A model generated the notes under the pieces. The model was not told the DNA's origin. It searched no databases and saw nothing but the letters and a program-made list of their open reading frames with translations. Source: Caryophanales bacterium UBA6985 (GTDB lineage: Bacteria; Bacillota_I; Bacilli_A; RF39; UBA660). From it: a DNA stretch of 14,920 nucleotides. This document shows positions 6,638-14,025 of the stretch, in pieces (the stretch's first letter is position 1; each line of letters opens with the position of its first letter). The DNA lies in contig DJYF01000055.1 in the NCBI GenBank assembly GCA_002450035.1, positions 1 through 14,920 of the forward strand, in the 5' to 3' direction. The translations under genes and the position numbers were made by a program.

Positions 6638-8755
6638 TTATACTTGAGTACCAGTAAACTTATACCAATTACCCCATGAATTACCTGATAAAGTTCTATA
6701 GTAAATCTCAGGAGTTGCGATATTAGGAATTAATTTTTGATAAAGTCTAATTGTATTATTCCATGTTAAATATCTACATTCTAATTTAAATCCACCTGTT
6801 ACTCCAGTTGGTACATTTGTAAGAGTTGATGTTTGAGCTGCTGCATTACTACACCAATTTCCAACACCTACATTATTTAGTGATGTATTATTAGGAATTA
6901 ATCTATTCATCATGGTGTCATATGCACTCCAGTTTGACCAACCATCAGCCGTTAAAGCTCTAACAAAAATAATGTTATCTTTAGAATTACAATAAATTGT
7001 TTGGAGGATTCTATCTGTTCTATCAGTTAAATATTTAACTTCCATACTAAATGCAACACTAGGCATTGCATCAGGTTTATTTAATAAACTATTAGTTATT
7101 TCTCCACTATAAGAAGAATAATTTCCTACTACTAAATCATTTAAATCAGTACCACTTCCAAGAATAAGATTATCACCTAACATTGAGAAAGTTGCCCAAT
7201 TAGAGAATGTATAATAATCGTTATTTTCTTCTTTATTTCCATGTCTAGTCCATACTTTACTATTAAAGTTTTGAATTGCTATTTGATAAACGTGTTCTGG
7301 AATAGTTGTTATCATAGTAATTAATTTAAATCCTACATTAATAGGTGGTTTATTAGATAATGTATTAGCAATTGCTTGAGTTGGACAACAATATGTACCA
7401 GGTGCTACATAATCATCTAAATCTTCATTAGCACTTATTAAATGAGGTACATTAGTTTCAGCTAAATTTAAATATCCTGTTATTCCTTTCATTATATTAT
7501 ATCTTTCTAAAGTAATTTCAGGATTATATCTTCCATTTTCAGTATTACTTATTAAATTATATCCAGAAGAAGTTATTTCTATATCTCCATTATAAAAGGT
7601 AAAATATGTTTCAATATCTTTTGCTTTTCTTCTAATATAAGCATATTGAGTTGTTACATTTGACATTCCAACAGCAATTTTAGGATTCCAGAAATTGTTT
7701 TCATATTCAAAATCATATTGATCTCTAGCATTAATTCCATGATGTTCTATTTTTAATAAATCAGGTATTTGTAATCCTTGATCTATAATTACAGTCTCAG
7801 CTGCTTTTTGAATATCTCCAGTAAATAATAAACGTAAGTTTTTATGATTTACTTGTGTAACCATTGAAAAGTTATTATAAATTGTCATATCAGCTTGAAT
7901 AGTTTCATTATAAGCAATTTCATTATAATATGAATCAAAATCATTAACATCAGCATTTAAGAAGTTAATTGAAATATCATCAAAAACATTTACAGTTGTT
8001 TCATTAGTACATTGAATATAAGGAATGTTTCTTGTATTTAGTGCATTTATTATCTCTTGTTCTTTTTCAGGTATATATGAAGTAGAACCTATAAATCTAG
8101 TGTAATCAGGTGTAGGTGGTAAATAGAAAGTACATTCTGAAAAATCAAAATCATTATCATTTAACATATAAAGTAAATTACCTACATGATCAATATGATA
8201 ATGTGAAACAATAGCATAATCAAATTTAGTTAATCCTTTATTAATAAGTTTATTTTTTATATTTAAATAAGTTGTTAATCCACCATCATCTGCAAAATCT
8301 ATAATTATATTTTTATTTATACCATCGCTTTTACATTCCAATATTGACATATCTCCATATGTATCTGTTTGAGGAAAATAACATTCGATAGTACTTTTGA
8401 TAAATACAGATAAAAGTCTTTCAAAAGTACCATCTAATACCATTTGATCTAATTTATTGTTAACTTCCTCTTGTAGATTTAATTCATCAAAAGTATCATT
8501 TATATATTTTTGTAATTCAGTAAAAGCTTCATATAATTTAGTCATATCTTCTTCGACTAAATTCTGATTAGTTATATTATCATTAATAGCTTTCATTAAT
8601 TTCATTAGCATTCCATAATTTGTAAGTTGATCAAAATCATTTTCTAAAAATGGAAAATTATTAACTCCCCATGTATTTATTTGATATATTAGCCATGTTT
8701 TAAATGGTGTCATATTTTTATATTTATTTTGATCTGGTTTATAATCTATAGCCAT
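6638..8755 (-). CDS. Receptor-binding/tail appendage protein with metallo-beta-lactamase-fold enzyme domain
   Basis: A 705-residue probable host-recognition protein. Residues 1-118 (motifs NFPFLENDFDQLTNYG, LQKYIND, LDQMVLDGTFERLL) resemble the helical anchor at the start of many Gram-positive phage tail fibres. About 120-400 is a metallo-beta-lactamase-fold domain: IIIDF (D153), HYHIDH (185-190), YNNFS (293-297), TGD (312-314) and IEHHG (336-340). This set fits the ComEC-like/phosphodiesterase branch; no His is seen between the HxHxDH motif and residue 302, so the motif-3 His appears absent, as in ComEC-type members. About 445-522, 537-612 and 625-700 are three repeats like pyocin-knob carbohydrate-binding modules, with LxN-P, R..Q and WSxW features. 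A metal-dependent hydrolase acting on the host surface, for example on teichoic-acid phosphodiesters, is inferred. The start follows AAAGGAG. Confidence 0.8.
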   Translation of the reverse strand: MAIDYKPDQNKYKNMTPFKTWLIYQINTWGVNNFPFLENDFDQLTNYGMLMKLMKAINDNITNQNLVEEDMTKLYEAFTELQKYINDTFDELNLQEEVNNKLDQMVLDGTFERLLSVFIKSTIECYFPQTDTYGDMSILECKSDGINKNIIIDFADDGGLTTYLNIKNKLINKGLTKFDYAIVSHYHIDHVGNLLYMLNDNDFDFSECTFYLPPTPDYTRFIGSTSYIPEKEQEIINALNTRNIPYIQCTNETTVNVFDDISINFLNADVNDFDSYYNEIAYNETIQADMTIYNNFSMVTQVNHKNLRLLFTGDIQKAAETVIIDQGLQIPDLLKIEHHGINARDQYDFEYENNFWNPKIAVGMSNVTTQYAYIRRKAKDIETYFTFYNGDIEITSSGYNLISNTENGRYNPEITLERYNIMKGITGYLNLAETNVPHLISANEDLDDYVAPGTYCCPTQAIANTLSNKPPINVGFKLITMITTIPEHVYQIAIQNFNSKVWTRHGNKEENNDYYTFSNWATFSMLGDNLILGSGTDLNDLVVGNYSSYSGEITNSLLNKPDAMPSVAFSMEVKYLTDRTDRILQTIYCNSKDNIIFVRALTADGWSNWSAYDTMMNRLIPNNTSLNNVGVGNWCSNAAAQTSTLTNVPTGVTGGFKLECRYLTWNNTIRLYQKLIPNIATPEIYYRTLSGNSWGNWYKFTGTQV

Positions 8756-8769
8756 ATTATCACTCCTTT

Positions 8770-9504
8770 CTAATTTAAGCTATAAAATAAATCATCTAAT
8801 TCATCAAATATAAGTTGATAAATTGATTTTATTTCATTTTGAAAATTTTTATAAATTTCTATTTTATCATGCTGTGTCCTAGTAATTCTTTCAGATTCTG
8901 TTCCATTACTAGATTTAGTATCTCTTCCAGTTTCAGTATTAGTAGAATTACCACTTGAAGTATTTTGATTTAAAGTATAATCTGTCATATATGTTCCAGC
9001 TTCAATATCATTTAGTCTTCCTTGAGGTGTATCAGAATACCTTGTATCATCTCTTGAAGTACTACTTAATTGTGATGTATTAGTAACATTATTAGTTCCA
9101 ACAGATTCATCTTCTTTAGATGTTTCTCTTTCTACTATTTCTCCATCATTAAATAAATCCCAATTTTCTAATGAATCAAACATTTTATTATAGATAGGCA
9201 TAATTGAATTAAGTTTTACATCTAAAGCTATTTTAAAAGCTGTAGGAGTTTCATATCCAATTCTTCTCATCATATAATTATTTAATATCATTACTTCAAA
9301 ATTTTCTTTTGTTATATGTTCTGTTAAAGGATAATCAAAATCAAATATTTTATCTCTTCCATTTCTTGCTAATTCACTTTTTTTAACTGGTGTATCATTT
9401 TCAAAATTAACTATTGATTCTAATAAACTATATATAGTAGGAGGTTTATTACAGTCATTAGGAAGCATTGGATAAAACATTGGTATTATGCTCCATGGAA
9501 ACAT
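8770..9504 (-). CDS. Lower collar protein (phi29 gp11-like)
   Basis: A 244-residue protein expected to join the portal to the tail tube. The segment YSDTPQGRLND-IEAGTYMTDYTLN in the second half is typical of lower collar proteins of this phage group. It is followed and preceded by a long Ser/Thr/Asn/Glu-rich flexible stretch, also characteristic. Position directly after the portal gene matches phi29 gene 10 then gene 11. GGAGGTG (9511-9517) is six bases before the ATG at 9504 (protein start MFPWSI), so I prefer it to longer starts at 9528 and 9510. The first 47 bases overlap the portal gene in another frame. Confidence 0.82.
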   Translation of the reverse strand: MFPWSIIPMFYPMLPNDCNKPPTIYSLLESIVNFENDTPVKKSELARNGRDKIFDFDYPLTEHITKENFEVMILNNYMMRRIGYETPTAFKIALDVKLNSIMPIYNKMFDSLENWDLFNDGEIVERETSKEDESVGTNNVTNTSQLSSTSRDDTRYSDTPQGRLNDIEAGTYMTDYTLNQNTSSGNSTNTETGRDTKSSNGTESERITRTQHDKIEIYKNFQNEIKSIYQLIFDELDDLFYSLN

Positions 9505-10369
9505 CTTCATCACCTCCAGTAAGTTCATTTATATTAGTTATTGGTTCATCATTAGAACATGGTGTACCATCATAATAACATAACTCTATATTTAAACCCC
9601 ATTTTTTATTAATCTTTTTTATAGCATCAAATCTAGGTTCATATCTATTAAAACGACTTGCTACAGTTCCTCCTTGAGATACAGCTATTTCATCTGTTAT
9701 TACTCTTTCTTTTTTCTGTTCAACTAAACTAGCTATTCCAATTAATCTATAGAACTCAGCCCATTTCTTAGCCATATGATCATCTATTTTATCTGTAACA
9801 AAAGGAGCAGGATCTAAGATACATTGTAATTCATTCAAATCTAAATTCTTATAAGATACAACTTTTTCAACTAATCCATCTATTTCATTTAGAGAATCTT
9901 CTACAGATTTTAGTTGACCTTGACTAGTTCTCCAAAGTCTTGGAGTTTTTTGCTGTGAAATATTGACATCGCAAACTCTTTCACATAATCCTAATCTTTC
10001 AGCATATTGTAATATATCAGCATAAATAGACATATATGAATTATTATCATACATAATAACAAATTCATCTTTCATTAAAACTCTTTGATATCCATTTTCT
10101 CCATGTACTATTATGCTTGTTGGTCTTCCATATACATCCTTTTTAAGAATATTAGTATAAGGTAGACAAATAACTGATTCTAATCCTTCATCATAGAAAA
10201 AAGCAACAGCTCCATTATAAAGTAAACAATTATTCATATATCTCTTATCTATTAATTCTGGTAAATTTCTAAATAAAAATACGTTTGTTGCTAAAGATAC
10301 TAATTGTCTTTTATACATTCTATATGTTAATAAATTAGTTAATTGTGAATTTATTAATTTACTTCTCAT
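9458..10369 (-). CDS. Portal / upper collar connector (phi29 gp10-like)
   Basis: A 303-residue protein, close to phi29 gp10 (309). It should form the dodecameric ring through which DNA enters and leaves the head. Shared landmarks with phi29 gp10: QQKTP near the middle (phi29 AQKTP), DPAPFVTDKID (phi29 DAPYVVDKL), a following RLIGIASLVEQKKERVITDE (phi29 FLGIKNANLEKKERMVTDE), and a C-terminal KINKKWGLNIEL (phi29 KINELYGLNVKV). The start follows AAAGGAG with eight-base spacing. It lies after a terminator (10393-10423), so its expression relies on readthrough from the capsid gene; no separate promoter is visible. Confidence 0.93.
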   Translation of the reverse strand: MRSKLINSQLTNLLTYRMYKRQLVSLATNVFLFRNLPELIDKRYMNNCLLYNGAVAFFYDEGLESVICLPYTNILKKDVYGRPTSIIVHGENGYQRVLMKDEFVIMYDNNSYMSIYADILQYAERLGLCERVCDVNISQQKTPRLWRTSQGQLKSVEDSLNEIDGLVEKVVSYKNLDLNELQCILDPAPFVTDKIDDHMAKKWAEFYRLIGIASLVEQKKERVITDEIAVSQGGTVASRFNRYEPRFDAIKKINKKWGLNIELCYYDGTPCSNDEPITNINELTGGDEDVSMEHNTNVLSNAS

Positions 10370-10392
10370 ATTATTCTCCTTTCTAAATATTT

Positions 10393-10423
10393 AAAAAAGA
10401 GAGGGATTAACCTCCCTCCCTTT
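10393..10423 (-). terminator. Intrinsic terminator after the capsid gene
   Basis: Read on the minus strand: AAAGGGAGGGA, six-base loop GGTTAA, TCCCTCTCTTT with further Ts. The stem is 11 bp with one G-U pair and ends in a run of six Ts. It stands in the only gap between the capsid and portal genes and is unusually G-rich for this genome. It probably makes capsid transcripts more abundant than those reaching the portal, collar and receptor-binding genes. Confidence 0.85.
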
Positions 10424-10431
10424 AAGGATTT

Positions 10432-11835
10432 TTATAATACTACAGTAACAGTTGCTGTTCCTGTTTTAGTTTCATCAAATACTGATGTAGCTGTTACAGT
10501 AACTTCTTCTATACTTGCTGTAGTAGGAATAGTAAGTACTCCAGTAGTAGCATCAATACTAATTCCATCAGCTTCACTTGTCTCATCAATACTCCATGTA
10601 ACTGATTTATTAGCAAATCCTGTAGTTACTACATTAGCACTAAATTCTACTGGTATTCCAGGAGATACACTAACTGTAGCTGGTGTAACAGTAACACTAG
10701 TTACTCCAGGAGTATCACTAGTTAATGCACAAGCTCCATAGAATGGTGAAGTTGCAAAACATCTCCAAATATGTAAGAAATGATTAGCTTTAAGTGTTTG
10801 AGGATTATAAAACATTGTTTCTTTTCCAGTTTCTTGAGCATTATCAAGAGCATAGTTTCTATCTTGGTACCATTCTCTATGCATAATTACACAATGTAAT
10901 GATTCAAGAGCTGTAATCTCAGCTTCACTAAATTCTACATATTGATCTCCTAATAATTTTGAAAGTCTTTGTGTATCATGTTCACTAAATGAATCAATTA
11001 GAACTAACTTATTAATTTTAAAATCAGCATCATTTTTAAAGAATGAAGTTGCTAAAGTTTCTGTAGAGAACTCAGCTTCAAATGAAGCATCAATTATAGC
11101 AACTTGATCTCTAAATGAAACAGCATTTCTTATTCCAGCTGGATTATAGTTAGGACTTCTAAAAGTCATTAAGTTAGATACAGTTTTAATAGCTGTAGCT
11201 TTTTCACGTGCTGATAATGAATCATAATTATCAATTTTCTTAGATGTTACAGTTCCATCTAATACTCTTCGACATAACATATATTTATCAACTAAGAAAA
11301 TATCATAAATCATTGATTCATATAACATTCTAACTACTTCATCTACAAAATTAAATAAACTTTGTTCTGATTCAAAAGCCATAGACATTTGATCATCACT
11401 TGTAGTAGTCTTATAGTATTTTTGATAATTTAATACATGAATATGATTAAATACATTAGGAACTTCTGTTTCAATAAATTTATCTTCATCAGCTAAATCA
11501 TCATTATAATCATGAGGATCTACTAAATCTAACATTAATTCACGAACAGAATCTCCCCAAGCCATAGTACCACGTGTAGTGAAATCCCATGGATTATCCC
11601 ATCCATTTCTATCAATAACTGTTAAAGCTATTAAGTTAACAGTATTAATAAAAGCATTTTTATAACGATTATTCTTAGATATTAATTCTCCAATTCTTGG
11701 AATATTATTTTTATCTCCTTGTACTGGTAAATCTACTTGTCCTTGAAGTTCTGGAGTTACATTAATAATATAAGATAATAACTCATCTCCAGTAATAGAA
11801 TTACCATTAACTCTAAGAGTGTCTCTTGTAGCCAT
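10432..11835 (-). CDS. Major capsid protein with C-terminal BIG2 domain (phi29 gp8-like)
   Basis: A 467-residue head protein. phi29 gp8 (448 residues) has the same plan: an HK97-fold body and a C-terminal bacterial Ig-like (BIG2) domain. Here the BIG2 part is residues about 375-467, from GVTSVTVTPATVSVSPG through KSVTWSI and DATTGVLTIP to TATVTVVL, with the classic BIG2 order. In the body, IDASFEAEFSTETLATSF resembles the phi29 segment IIDADLEAELDVDVLAKAF. AAGGGAGTG (11842-11850) lies about six bases before the ATG at 11835; a GTG at 11844 falls inside that site and is rejected. It follows the scaffold gene by 17 bases and is followed by a strong terminator. Confidence 0.93.
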   Translation of the reverse strand: MATRDTLRVNGNSITGDELLSYIINVTPELQGQVDLPVQGDKNNIPRIGELISKNNRYKNAFINTVNLIALTVIDRNGWDNPWDFTTRGTMAWGDSVRELMLDLVDPHDYNDDLADEDKFIETEVPNVFNHIHVLNYQKYYKTTTSDDQMSMAFESEQSLFNFVDEVVRMLYESMIYDIFLVDKYMLCRRVLDGTVTSKKIDNYDSLSAREKATAIKTVSNLMTFRSPNYNPAGIRNAVSFRDQVAIIDASFEAEFSTETLATSFFKNDADFKINKLVLIDSFSEHDTQRLSKLLGDQYVEFSEAEITALESLHCVIMHREWYQDRNYALDNAQETGKETMFYNPQTLKANHFLHIWRCFATSPFYGACALTSDTPGVTSVTVTPATVSVSPGIPVEFSANVVTTGFANKSVTWSIDETSEADGISIDATTGVLTIPTTASIEEVTVTATSVFDETKTGTATVTVVL

Positions 11836-11852
11836 ACTTCTCACTCCCTTTC

Positions 11853-12164
11853 TTAATCTTCAGTAATGCTACGAACATCAATATATTCTTCTTCTTTCAT
11901 TTCTGGAGTTACTTCAATTTTTTCTTCAGAATCAGCTACTCCAGATAAAAATCTTTCTTTGTATTTTTGCTTTAATGATGCTATCTCTTCTTCTTTAGCT
12001 ACCATTTCAGCTTTAATAGAATCAAGCTCTTCTTGTAAGCTATTATCTACTTCTACATCAAAAGAATCTTCAATATCTTCTAATAATTCAATAACTAAAT
12101 CATCATTATCTGTTATTTTATCACTAAGTTTTTTCTTTAATTCATCTTTAGTAAGTTTAGACAT
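11853..12164 (-). CDS. Probable head scaffolding/assembly protein
   Basis: A 103-residue acidic, mostly helical protein. Residues about 38-70 (LQEELDSIKAEMVAKEEEIA and on) should form a coiled coil, followed by a YKERFL motif and a Glu-rich tail. Small coiled-coil proteins directly before the capsid gene are scaffolds in this group (phi29 gp7, 98 residues), and that position is the main support; no sequence match to gp7 is obvious. The ATG at 12164 follows AAAGGAG with good spacing; a GTG at 12173 falls against the site and is rejected. It is the first gene after the promoter at 12189-12217. Confidence 0.72.
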   Translation of the reverse strand: MSKLTKDELKKKLSDKITDNDDLVIELLEDIEDSFDVEVDNSLQEELDSIKAEMVAKEEEIASLKQKYKERFLSGVADSEEKIEVTPEMKEEEYIDVRSITED

Positions 12165-12188
12165 GAATAACACTCCTTTCTAAAATAC

Positions 12189-12217
12189 TAAATATCACAA
12201 AAAAAGGTAATTGTCAA
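12189..12217 (-). promoter_or_regulatory. Promoter for the scaffold-capsid cluster
   Basis: On the minus strand a perfect TTGACA (12212-12217) is followed by a 17-base spacer and TATTTA (12189-12194), preceded by TGA, an extended -10 feature. Nine to ten bases further is the AAAGGAG of the scaffold gene, so the leader is very short. The -35 box lies in the loop of the terminator at 12200-12230. The -10 box itself matches only three of six positions. Confidence 0.65.
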
Positions 12218-12230
12218 TATTACCTTTTTT
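12200..12230 (-). terminator. Intrinsic terminator after the lysis cassette
   Basis: A 12-bp perfect stem, AAAAAAGGTAAT (12200-12211 on plus) with ATTACCTTTTTT (12219-12230) and a seven-base loop. Read leftward, the stem is followed by a run of seven Ts. The stop codon of the M23 peptidase gene lies in the stem. It separates lysis transcripts from the capsid cluster, which then needs its own promoter; that promoter overlaps this hairpin. Confidence 0.85.
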
Positions 12231-12870
12231 CCTCTCTAAATTTTCTAGCATATAATACCCATGGAAATTTATGAATTTTTTTCTTTTCTTCTACAGGTGG
12301 TGGAGTTGGTCCATCATATTCTCTCCAGTTATGATTATATCCATTAATAATAACTGTATCATTTACATAATTAGCATCATATATATGCATTGAATTTTTT
12401 AATTGCCATGCTGGTATAGGTGGTACGTATTCTCCACCTTGATAAGTTCCACGTGCTACATTGTAATGTACATGATCACCAGTAACATATCCAGCTGTTC
12501 CAGTTCTTCCTATTAATGTTCCTTGTGTAACAATTGTTCCAACAGTTGAGTAAGGTGGCGAATTATCATGACCGAATTGAAAACATACATAATCAAGCGT
12601 TCCATCAGGCAACCAAACTTTATCAACACTTTCCCAGATTCTTCCATTAGCACTAGTATCAAAAGTAGAATTAACTAATTTGCATGTACAAGGTGCATAA
12701 TATGGACATCTATAAACTCTTCCAAAAGAGCCCCAACCTAAGAAGTCAACACATAATGTTCCTTGATGTGAAGTACTTCCATTTTCATCCTGTGATATAT
12801 TCATATATTCTAATGGAAATAAACAAACTTCATGTCCATCAGATGCAAACATTCTTTGAAGTGGTTTCAT
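12220..12870 (-). CDS. M23-family (LytM) peptidoglycan endopeptidase
   Basis: A 216-residue zinc peptidase that should cut peptide cross-bridges of the cell wall. Zinc ligands fit H35 and D42 (HQGTLCVD) and H135 in GDHVH (131-135); H133 and H101 (FGH) would complete the active site. VTQGTLIGRTGTAGYVTGDHVH is the usual M23 core order. After a Pro-rich linker (PTPPPV) the end is very basic (KKKIHKFPWVLYARKFREEKR). There is no signal peptide. It may be a second lysin or a tail-associated wall hydrolase, as phi29 gp13 carries an M23 domain. The ATG overlaps the previous stop (TAATG) and has no clear ribosome binding site, so it relies on coupling to the CHAP gene. Confidence 0.85.
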   Translation of the reverse strand: MKPLQRMFASDGHEVCLFPLEYMNISQDENGSTSHQGTLCVDFLGWGSFGRVYRCPYYAPCTCKLVNSTFDTSANGRIWESVDKVWLPDGTLDYVCFQFGHDNSPPYSTVGTIVTQGTLIGRTGTAGYVTGDHVHYNVARGTYQGGEYVPPIPAWQLKNSMHIYDANYVNDTVIINGYNHNWREYDGPTPPPVEEKKKIHKFPWVLYARKFREEKR

Positions 12871-13571
12871 TAATAATTACCATGCTCATATTTAGGATCA
12901 TTAGTTATTGGAGTAGCATCTGTTACTCTAACATAACATTCTCCAAAATCTCTAGTAGATATTTTAGCAAATTTTAATCCTCTTATCTCTTCATATCCTA
13001 ATATTTTATATGTTAATCCTCCAAATTTTTGAGGTTTAAGTTGTCCCTTTAATACTCCAGATACTGTATATACATTTCTAAGTAAAATCCACTCAGGAAT
13101 ATTAATATATTCATTTTTACTTGGACCTGGATTAGAATGTTTAATTAATTGATTAGGAATGAAAGCTCCAATAATACCATCATATGTGATATTTGAAAGT
13201 ACTACATATGGATGAGGAGCATTTTGTTGTAAACATTGAAAAGTACCGTTTCCATTATCTCTTACAAAAAATCCTATATGAGAATAAGGTGCAACTTTAC
13301 AATTTCCCCAAACAACTAGAGTTCCTTTAATCATATTATTAATAGCTGTTTCTGTAAAATGATTTAATAATCCATTACTATTCTTTTCAGTAGCCCAGTC
13401 TTTAGCATATCCTGTTCTAGTACAATATACTTGAAAACCTGGATTATAACATTCATTAAAATATTTAGCTAAATCTACACATTGATAAGGTTGTTTCTTA
13501 GGAAATCCATCTGTATCAATTCTTCTACCTAAAGTAATATCAATAAATTCCTGGAAATCTTTTAATTCCAT
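12870..13571 (-). CDS. CHAP-domain endolysin with SH3-like C-terminal domain
   Basis: A 233-residue cell-wall hydrolase. The CHAP domain (about 1-140) has the catalytic Cys in YQCVDLAKYF (C31) and His in YSHIGFF (H98), with a CLQQN segment (113-117) in place of the usual third polar residue; such domains act as amidases or endopeptidases. After a linker, residues about 155-222 (WILLRNVYTVSGVLKG and on to ECYVRV) look like an SH3-type wall-binding domain. There is no signal peptide, so release through the upstream holin is expected. The start follows GAGGAGGGATAGT. The gene belongs to a tight cassette: holin, small acidic protein, CHAP, M23. Confidence 0.88.
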   Translation of the reverse strand: MELKDFQEFIDITLGRRIDTDGFPKKQPYQCVDLAKYFNECYNPGFQVYCTRTGYAKDWATEKNSNGLLNHFTETAINNMIKGTLVVWGNCKVAPYSHIGFFVRDNGNGTFQCLQQNAPHPYVVLSNITYDGIIGAFIPNQLIKHSNPGPSKNEYINIPEWILLRNVYTVSGVLKGQLKPQKFGGLTYKILGYEEIRGLKFAKISTRDFGECYVRVTDATPITNDPKYEHGNY

Positions 13572-13572
13572 A

Positions 13573-13761
13573 CTATCCCTCCTCTTCTATTTTATCATTA
13601 TTTTCTAAATTAATAGTTTCTGTAACTTCATCATCTATAATAGCTTCATCTGGTAAAGTTACCTCTTCTATTTGAATAATATCACTATGAGGATATTCTA
13701 CAGTAGTTAAATCAACTATTTCTAATTCTTTTTTTTCTTTATTTTCTTTTTTCTTAGACAT
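13573..13761 (-). CDS. Small acidic protein of the lysis cassette, unknown function
   Basis: A 62-residue protein with a Lys-rich start (MSKKKENKEKKE) and a strongly acidic remainder (EEVTLPDEAIIDDEVTE and more). There is no membrane segment or known domain, and it is probably disordered. The ATG follows AAGGAG with a rather long spacing. Two bases separate its stop site from the holin on one side and the CHAP gene start on the other, so it is translated within the lysis unit. A lysis-timing or chaperone role is only a guess from position. Confidence 0.65.
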   Translation of the reverse strand: MSKKKENKEKKELEIVDLTTVEYPHSDIIQIEEVTLPDEAIIDDEVTETINLENNDKIEEEG

Positions 13762-13763
13762 TT

Positions 13764-13985
13764 TTATTCATCTCCTTTATTTTCCAATTTATAAACTCTT
13801 TCAGATAAATTAGATAAATTTTGATTCATAAGATCAAGAGTTTTAGTTACATCTTCTAAAACTTTAACATTATTATCAAGACTTTTTTTCATATCTTCTA
13901 AAATATATTTACCTAATAAAATCAAAGCTAGAAAAGATGCTAATCCTATTCCTCCATTCATTAAAACAGAATAAATTTGCTCCAT
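13764..13985 (-). CDS. Probable holin
   Basis: A 73-residue protein with one N-terminal membrane span (about residues 6-28, VLMNGGIGLASFLALILLGK) and a helical, probably coiled-coil C terminus (about 30-69). This layout matches BhlA/UviB-type holins of Gram-positive phages, which open the membrane and let the cytoplasmic lysin reach the wall. Its place as the first gene of a cassette with two wall hydrolases supports this. The start follows AAAGGAG with good spacing, just after the promoter candidate at 14009-14017. Confidence 0.75.
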   Translation of the reverse strand: MEQIYSVLMNGGIGLASFLALILLGKYILEDMKKSLDNNVKVLEDVTKTLDLMNQNLSNLSERVYKLENKGDE

Positions 13986-14008
13986 ATTTACAACTCCTTT
14001 CTAGCTTA

Positions 14009-14017
14009 ATTATAACA
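14009..14017 (-). promoter_or_regulatory. Extended -10 promoter for the lysis cassette
   Basis: On the minus strand TGT followed by a perfect TATAAT forms a full extended -10 element (TGnTATAAT). It lies in the 40-base gap between the SSB stop and the holin start. The AAAGGAG of the holin follows about eight bases later. No good -35 is seen, which extended -10 promoters do not strictly need. Confidence 0.55.
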
Positions 14018-14025
14018 CAATTAAA

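Noticed and set aside
9961..9970. TTGACA on the plus strand
   Set aside because: It lies antisense within the portal gene with no matching -10 box and no plus-strand gene after it.
11866..12183. Open frame of 105 codons on the plus strand, Ser-rich
   Set aside because: It lies antisense to the scaffold gene, has no good ribosome binding site, and its Ser runs reflect the Glu/Asp-rich codons of the opposite strand.
12684..12977. Open frame of 97 codons on the plus strand
   Set aside because: It is antisense to the clear M23 and CHAP genes and has no ribosome binding site or recognisable protein features.
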